Position numbers and translations under genes: made by a program. A stretch of DNA of 64,000 bases, from assembly GCF_004339725.1 (NCBI RefSeq), contig NZ_SMGK01000004.1, forward strand, positions 186,001 to 250,000. Reading direction: 5' to 3'. Below, one piece after another: positions 62,566 to 64,000 of this stretch. This DNA comes from Acidipila rosea. GTDB taxonomy: Bacteria; Acidobacteriota; Terriglobia; Terriglobales; Acidobacteriaceae. The notes beneath the pieces are model-generated. The model had not been told where the DNA came from and searched no databases. It worked only from the letters and a program-made list of their open reading frames with translations. The number at the start of each line of letters is the position of its first letter. The stretch's first letter is position 1.

Positions 62566-64000
62566 GCGGCGCCCTTGCACTTGATCACCGCGGGAAGAGT
62601 CCTCACCAATATCTTCAAATCCAGCAGGAGCGACCAGTTGTCTATGTAATCGAGATCAAGCGCAATCCAACGATTGAAGTTCACATTGCTCCGCCCGCTT
62701 ATCTGCCACAGGCAGGTGAGCCCCGGCTTCACGCTGAAACGCCGCATAAGCCATGCCTCGGAAAAGCGGCCCACGTCGCGCAGGTTCAACGGACGCGGCC
62801 CTACCAGGGACATCTCGCCGCGCAGGACATTGAAGAGTTGCGGAAGTTCGTCGATCGAGGTTCTGCGCAGAAAAGCGCCCACTTTTGTTATTCGTGGATC
62901 GGAAAATATCTTGAACACCGGTCCGCTGTTCTGATTCAGGTGCTCCAGTTGCGCTTGTGCGGCTTCAGCATCGACAACCATGCTGCGGAATTTGTAGATA
63001 TGAAAGATCCGCTTGTGCAGGCCATATCGCTTCTGGCGAAAAAGCACCGGGCCTCTGCTGGTGGCTTTGATCAGGATTGCGACCACCAGAAGAAGCGGCG
63101 AGAGCAGAACCAGCCCGCAGGAGGCGCCTGCAATGTCAATCGCGCGCTTCAGGTGGTGACGCCGGTCGTCATAGACCATCTTCAGTACGATCCTGCGCAT
63201 GGCGCCGTTCTCGTCGCTGTAGATTCGTTTAGCAATCGACGTTTCAAAAATGTCGGCGCTGCATTGCACCTGGACCCCGGCGCGTTCGCAGATCCCGACC
63301 ACTCGTTCCACCGCGTCGTATTGTGAGCGGATCGGCAGCACGATAACTACCTCATCCACGACATGCCTCATCAGAATGTCTTCGAGATCTCCGACACCGC
63401 CTAATACGCAGTCTCCGGCCGCCGCTGTACTCAGGCGGTCTGTACCTACGAAGCCCAGCAGCGCGTATTTCCACTCCGGATGAGAGATCAGTTCGCGACG
63501 CGCATGCTCCGCGCGGAGACCGCTGCCCACGATGATCACGTTTCTTGTTTTCCTGAGGCGCGGACGCACGTAGGTGCCGTAGGCGGCGAGCACACTTCGC
63601 AGTGCGCATACCCCGCAGAGCGAAATCAGCCAGGAGAGCCCCAGGCTCTTCCAGAAGTGGCCATGGTGCCACAGGACGGAAACGGCGCTTGCCGATACTC
63701 CCGAGCTGAGACCGGTGGCCAGCGCGAGACGGCCGAAGAGTCCTTCCGCCGACCGCACATGGTGCCATGTGTAGAGATCGCAATACCAGAAGATGGATCG
63801 CCAGATGATCGCCAGCATCACCAGCATTACAAGGTGTTCTACTGAAACCCTCATTGCAAGCAGGTCAACAAGGCTATAGCCGGACTCTATGCTGTTCGCA
63901 GGAAGCGCAATGAGTATCAGACTGGCGCTAACGATCGCGAGGTCGAGGGTTCCGCAAATAAAACTGATCGGGCCTCTGACGAGAAAAGCAGGCAGGGTAG
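62562..64000 (-). CDS. undecaprenyl-phosphate sugar-1-phosphate transferase, N-terminus beyond window
   Basis: The frame runs from the TGA at 62562 to the right edge without a stop, so 479 complete codons are visible and the start lies outside. Up to 63854 an internal Met exists, but upstream codons encode another hydrophobic segment ([20 protein letters not shown]) that fits the N-terminal membrane region of WbaP/WcaJ-type proteins. The C-terminus has [50 protein letters not shown] and [14 protein letters not shown]. It primes exopolysaccharide repeat-unit synthesis by loading a sugar phosphate on the lipid carrier. Confidence 0.93.
   Translation of the reverse strand, partial: TLPAFLVRGPISFICGTLDLAIVSASLILIALPANSIESGYSLVDLLAMRVSVEHLVMLVMLAIIWRSIFWYCDLYTWHHVRSAEGLFGRLALATGLSSGVSASAVSVLWHHGHFWKSLGLSWLISLCGVCALRSVLAAYGTYVRPRLRKTRNVIIVGSGLRAEHARRELISHPEWKYALLGFVGTDRLSTAAAGDCVLGGVGDLEDILMRHVVDEVVIVLPIRSQYDAVERVVGICERAGVQVQCSADIFETSIAKRIYSDENGAMRRIVLKMVYDDRRHHLKRAIDIAGASCGLVLLSPLLLVVAILIKATSRGPVLFRQKRYGLHKRIFHIYKFRSMVVDAEAAQAQLEHLNQNSGPVFKIFSDPRITKVGAFLRRTSIDELPQLFNVLRGEMSLVGPRPLNLRDVGRFSEAWLMRRFSVKPGLTCLWQISGRSNVNFNRWIALDLDYIDNWSLLLDLKILVRTLPAVIKCKGAA

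Noticed and set aside
1-64000. CRISPR arrays or phage/transposase genes.
   Set aside because: No regularly spaced direct repeats with spacers were seen, and no transposase, integrase or capsid motif was recognised in the proteins.

Overview
The window looks like a chromosomal segment of an Acidobacteriota member, probably Terriglobales/Acidobacteriaceae. This is inferred from the high GC content, secreted Asp-box, GH2 and DUF481-type proteins, the futalosine menaquinone gene mqnC, a fused aroDE, and many predicted outer-membrane or lipoprotein products. No marker gene such as rRNA is present, so the assignment is an inference.

Layout. 1-10.5 kb: an outer-membrane barrel protein running off the left edge, a large secreted Asp-box protein, DUF2911, OsmC, a mini H-box protein, tRNA-Leu(CAG), and a divergent pair of secreted adenosine deaminase-like and six-hairpin glycosidase genes. 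10.7-17.7 kb: a GH2 enzyme and an aromatic amino-acid cluster on the minus strand (trpF-trpB-trpA, chorismate mutase-DAHP synthase-tyrA). 17.7-26 kb: beta-carbonic anhydrase behind a foldable leader, sulfite reductase behind a putative cysteine-responsive attenuator, DUF481, mqnC, fused aroDE and alanine dehydrogenase.

26-38 kb is an accessory-looking stretch of lower GC. It holds a TlpA-like protein, a pentapeptide-repeat protein, a signal peptidase I, an ArsR/AHSA1 pair, an orphan PAS histidine kinase and a 1262-residue protein with a nuclease-like N-terminus. These units are separated by copies or fragments of one modular intergenic repeat (A 27061, B 29068, E 30496, F 31660, C 33860, D 37985). 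The 1262-residue gene lies directly between copies C and D, which makes it the best candidate here for an undescribed system, possibly defence.

38-54 kb returns to housekeeping genes: a glycosidase-like protein, the cell-shape cluster mreB-mreC-mreD-mrdA with an amidohydrolase behind it, then a CAAX-type protease, an alpha/beta hydrolase, a two-motif aspartic protease, an aldehyde dehydrogenase, a beta-propeller lipoprotein and an M28 peptidase. 54-64 kb is an exopolysaccharide locus: a LuxR regulator with a degenerate receiver, a secreted glycosidase-like lipoprotein, three GT4 glycosyltransferases, a polymerase/ligase-like protein, a flippase and an undecaprenyl-phosphate sugar transferase whose start lies beyond the right edge.

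The strongest regulatory observation is the leader of the sulfite reductase gene: a 26-codon ORF with three Cys codons, an intrinsic terminator, and two leader segments perfectly complementary to the terminator loop. All functions are read from motifs by eye; no database search was run.
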